Source: Rhodospirillaceae bacterium (lineage in GTDB: Bacteria; Pseudomonadota; Alphaproteobacteria; UBA7985). From it: 7,903 bases of DNA. The position numbers were made by a program, and so were the translations under genes. The DNA is taken from contig PAFB01000058.1 in assembly GCA_002700865.1 (NCBI GenBank), positions 1-7,903 of the forward strand, read 5' to 3'. Shown here piece by piece: positions 6,311 through 7,903 of this stretch (its first letter is position 1; the number at the start of each line of letters is the position of its first letter). Below the pieces are notes generated by a model, which worked only from the letters and a program-made list of their open reading frames with translations, was not told the DNA's origin and searched no databases.

Positions 6311-7747
6311 ATGCAAAACGCCCGCAATTTCTACATCAACGGACAGTGGGTCGCGCCTCAGGAAGGTCGCGACTTTGACGTCATTGATCCCTCCAATGAA
6401 GAAGTATACGCCGTCATCTCGTTGGGCGGCAAAGCCGATACCGATGCCGCGGTCGCGGCGGCCAGTGCGGCTTTCCCGACTTGGCGGCATTCGAGCAAAG
6501 CTGAACGGCTGGAACTGATGGAGTCGATCCTTGAGGTTTACATGCGCCGCTCAGACGAAATGGGCGCTGCAATCAGTCAGGAGATGGGCGCGCCGATTGA
6601 TATGGCGCGGGTTCAGCAGTCTGGCACCGGTTCCTCGCACTTGAACGCCTTTATCAAGGCTTTCCGAGACTACGAATTCGAACATGCCTTCAGCGAAGAG
6701 CACCAGGACACGCGCATCATCAAAGAGCCGATCGGCGTTTGCGCCCTGATTACGCCGTGGAACTGGCCCATGAACCAAATCACGCTCAAGGTCATTCCAG
6801 CCATTGCGACCGGCTGCACCATGGTTCTGAAGCCGTCCGAGCAGTCCCCCATGTCCGGCATTCTTTTCACCGAAATCATGCACGAAGCCGGGGTTCCGGC
6901 GGGTGTCTACAACATGCTCAACGGTGACGGTCCGGGCGTGGGTAGCCAGCTGTCCGCGCACAAAGACGTGGACATGGTCAGCTTCACCGGTTCCACCCGC
7001 GCAGGCCGCGCGATCACAATCGCAGGTGCCGAGACGATCAAGCGCGTTTCACTGGAACTGGGCGGCAAAGGTGCGAACATGATTTTTGCCGATGCTGATC
7101 CACGCGCTGTCAAGCAAGGCATCCTCCGCTGTTTCAACAACACCGGTCAGTCCTGTAATGCCCCGACGCGGATGCTGGTTGAACGCTCCCGCTACGAACA
7201 GGCGGTCGAAGAAGCCGTTAGGGCGGCCAATGCCACCTCTGTTAATGCTGCCTCTTTGGAAGGCCGCCACATCGGTCCGCTGGTTTCTGAGCTGCAGTTC
7301 AACAAGGTGCAGGATCTGATCCAAAAGGGCATCGACGAAGGCGCGCGATTGGTTGCTGGTGGCGTGGGCCGGCCGGAGGGTCTGAACCGGGGCTACTACG
7401 TGCGCCCCACCGTATTCGCCGACTGCACCAACGATATGCAGATCATGCGCGAAGAAATCTTCGGCCCGGTCTTGGCGATGATGCCCTTTGACAGCGAAGA
7501 AGAAGCCATCGCCATTGCCAATGACACCGACTATGGCCTGACCAACTACGTGCAAACCACCGACCCCGAGCGCGCCCGTCGCGTTGCACGGGCTGTGCGT
7601 TCCGGCATGGTGGACATGAACGGCAAGGCCCGCGCTGCCGGCTCACCCTTTGGCGGCATGAAGCAGTCCGGAAACGGGCGTGAAGGCGGTCCTTGGGGCT
7701 TGGATGAGTTTGTTGAGGTCAAGGCTGTCGGCGGCTGGCCTGCTTAA
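6311..7747 (+). CDS. NAD(P)-dependent aldehyde dehydrogenase
   Basis: A 478-residue aldehyde dehydrogenase of normal family length with an intact active site. It oxidises an aldehyde to the carboxylic acid with NAD+ or NADP+. Visible landmarks: ITPWNWPMN with oxyanion-hole N151; MVLKPSEQSP with cofactor-contacting K174; FTGSTRAG (225-232) in the nucleotide fold; SLELGGKGAN with general base E249; FNNTGQSCNAPTR with nucleophile C282; EEIFGPVL near the C-terminal part; and a final SPFGGMKQSGNGREGG segment. The start at ATG 6311 is supported by AAGGA at 6298-6302, 8 bases upstream; GTG 6254, ATG 6272 and ATG 6293 would only add a non-family extension. The gene is monocistronic: divergent from the ThDP enzyme and followed by a strong terminator. 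A 2-oxo acid decarboxylase feeding aldehyde to this enzyme is plausible but unproven. I cannot assign the substrate (betaine aldehyde, succinate semialdehyde or another) from motifs alone. Confidence 0.93.
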   Translation: MQNARNFYINGQWVAPQEGRDFDVIDPSNEEVYAVISLGGKADTDAAVAAASAAFPTWRHSSKAERLELMESILEVYMRRSDEMGAAISQEMGAPIDMARVQQSGTGSSHLNAFIKAFRDYEFEHAFSEEHQDTRIIKEPIGVCALITPWNWPMNQITLKVIPAIATGCTMVLKPSEQSPMSGILFTEIMHEAGVPAGVYNMLNGDGPGVGSQLSAHKDVDMVSFTGSTRAGRAITIAGAETIKRVSLELGGKGANMIFADADPRAVKQGILRCFNNTGQSCNAPTRMLVERSRYEQAVEEAVRAANATSVNAASLEGRHIGPLVSELQFNKVQDLIQKGIDEGARLVAGGVGRPEGLNRGYYVRPTVFADCTNDMQIMREEIFGPVLAMMPFDSEEEAIAIANDTDYGLTNYVQTTDPERARRVARAVRSGMVDMNGKARAAGSPFGGMKQSGNGREGGPWGLDEFVEVKAVGGWPA

Positions 7748-7784
7748 GCACTGCGCGCCTCAAAACCCACCGACCTAAACACCC

Positions 7785-7817
7785 AAAAAGGGCGCTCCTC
7801 CACAGAGCGCCCTTTTT
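7785..7817. terminator. Strong, probably bidirectional, intrinsic terminator
   Basis: AAAAAGGGCGCTC (7785-7797) and GAGCGCCCTTTTT (7805-7817) form a perfect 13-bp inverted repeat around the 7-base loop CTCCACA. Its G+C-rich core is flanked by an A-run on one side and six Ts on the other. It can terminate the aldehyde dehydrogenase transcript, 37 bp after the stop codon, and also leftward transcription from the gene that enters at 7903. Confidence 0.93.
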
Positions 7818-7840
7818 TGTTCCGCCGTACGCTGACCGCG

Positions 7841-7903
7841 CTACAGCGCCCCTGCGCGAGCAGCACGCAACCAGCCCAGCGAGTCTTGCGTTGGCCCTTC
7901 GGG
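7841..7903 (-). CDS. 3' end of an unidentified minus-strand gene
   Basis: Read leftwards from the window edge, one frame is open for 20 codons and ends at TAG 7843-7841, giving C-terminal residues PEGPTQDSLGWLRAARAGAL. It stops 23 bp before the bidirectional terminator, where a convergent gene would be expected to end, whereas the other two leftward frames run on into the terminator. Too little is present to name a family. It could also be non-coding. Confidence 0.45.
   Translation of the reverse strand, partial: PEGPTQDSLGWLRAARAGAL

Overview
The window is about 60% G+C and densely packed. Its gene families (a non-pyrrolysine MttB homologue, a dimethylglycine/sarcosine dehydrogenase-like flavoprotein, a GcvA-type LysR regulator) suggest an alphaproteobacterium, most likely a Rhodobacterales- or Rhodospirillales-like lineage. 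That assignment rests on family recognition and base composition only; there is no rRNA or other phylogenetic marker here.

Left part (1-3469, minus strand): two genes run leftwards as a probable operon. First comes a full-length MttB/COG5598 family methyltransferase (508 aa). After a 58-bp gap comes a FAD-dependent N-methylglycine dehydrogenase-like enzyme carrying a GcvT folate domain; its C-terminus lies outside the window. Divergent from them, across a 92-bp AT-richer intergenic region, is a LysR-type regulator (3562-4467, plus strand). A perfect palindrome of LysR-box form overlaps this regulator's own ribosome binding site and start codon. The simplest reading is a locally regulated module for stripping methyl groups from a quaternary amine such as glycine betaine: MttB-type transfer to a corrinoid, then oxidative N-demethylation to folate. 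No corrinoid protein, reactivase or transporter is visible in the window.

Right part (4474-7903): the regulator ends 6 bp from a convergent acetolactate-synthase-like ThDP enzyme (minus strand). That enzyme is divergent from an NAD(P)-dependent aldehyde dehydrogenase (plus strand), which ends at a very strong intrinsic terminator. A possible 36-codon ORF sits directly upstream of the ThDP gene and overlaps its start as ATGA. The pair could act in sequence (2-oxo acid to aldehyde to acid), but neither substrate can be read from sequence. The last 63 bases look like the 3' end of another minus-strand gene pointing into the same terminator.

No tRNA, rRNA, IS element, CRISPR array, phage gene or integration signature was seen. 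The window looks like ordinary catabolic accessory chromosome. Its most interesting aspects are the B12-type methyltransferase/flavoprotein pairing and the operator-like palindrome at the regulator start.
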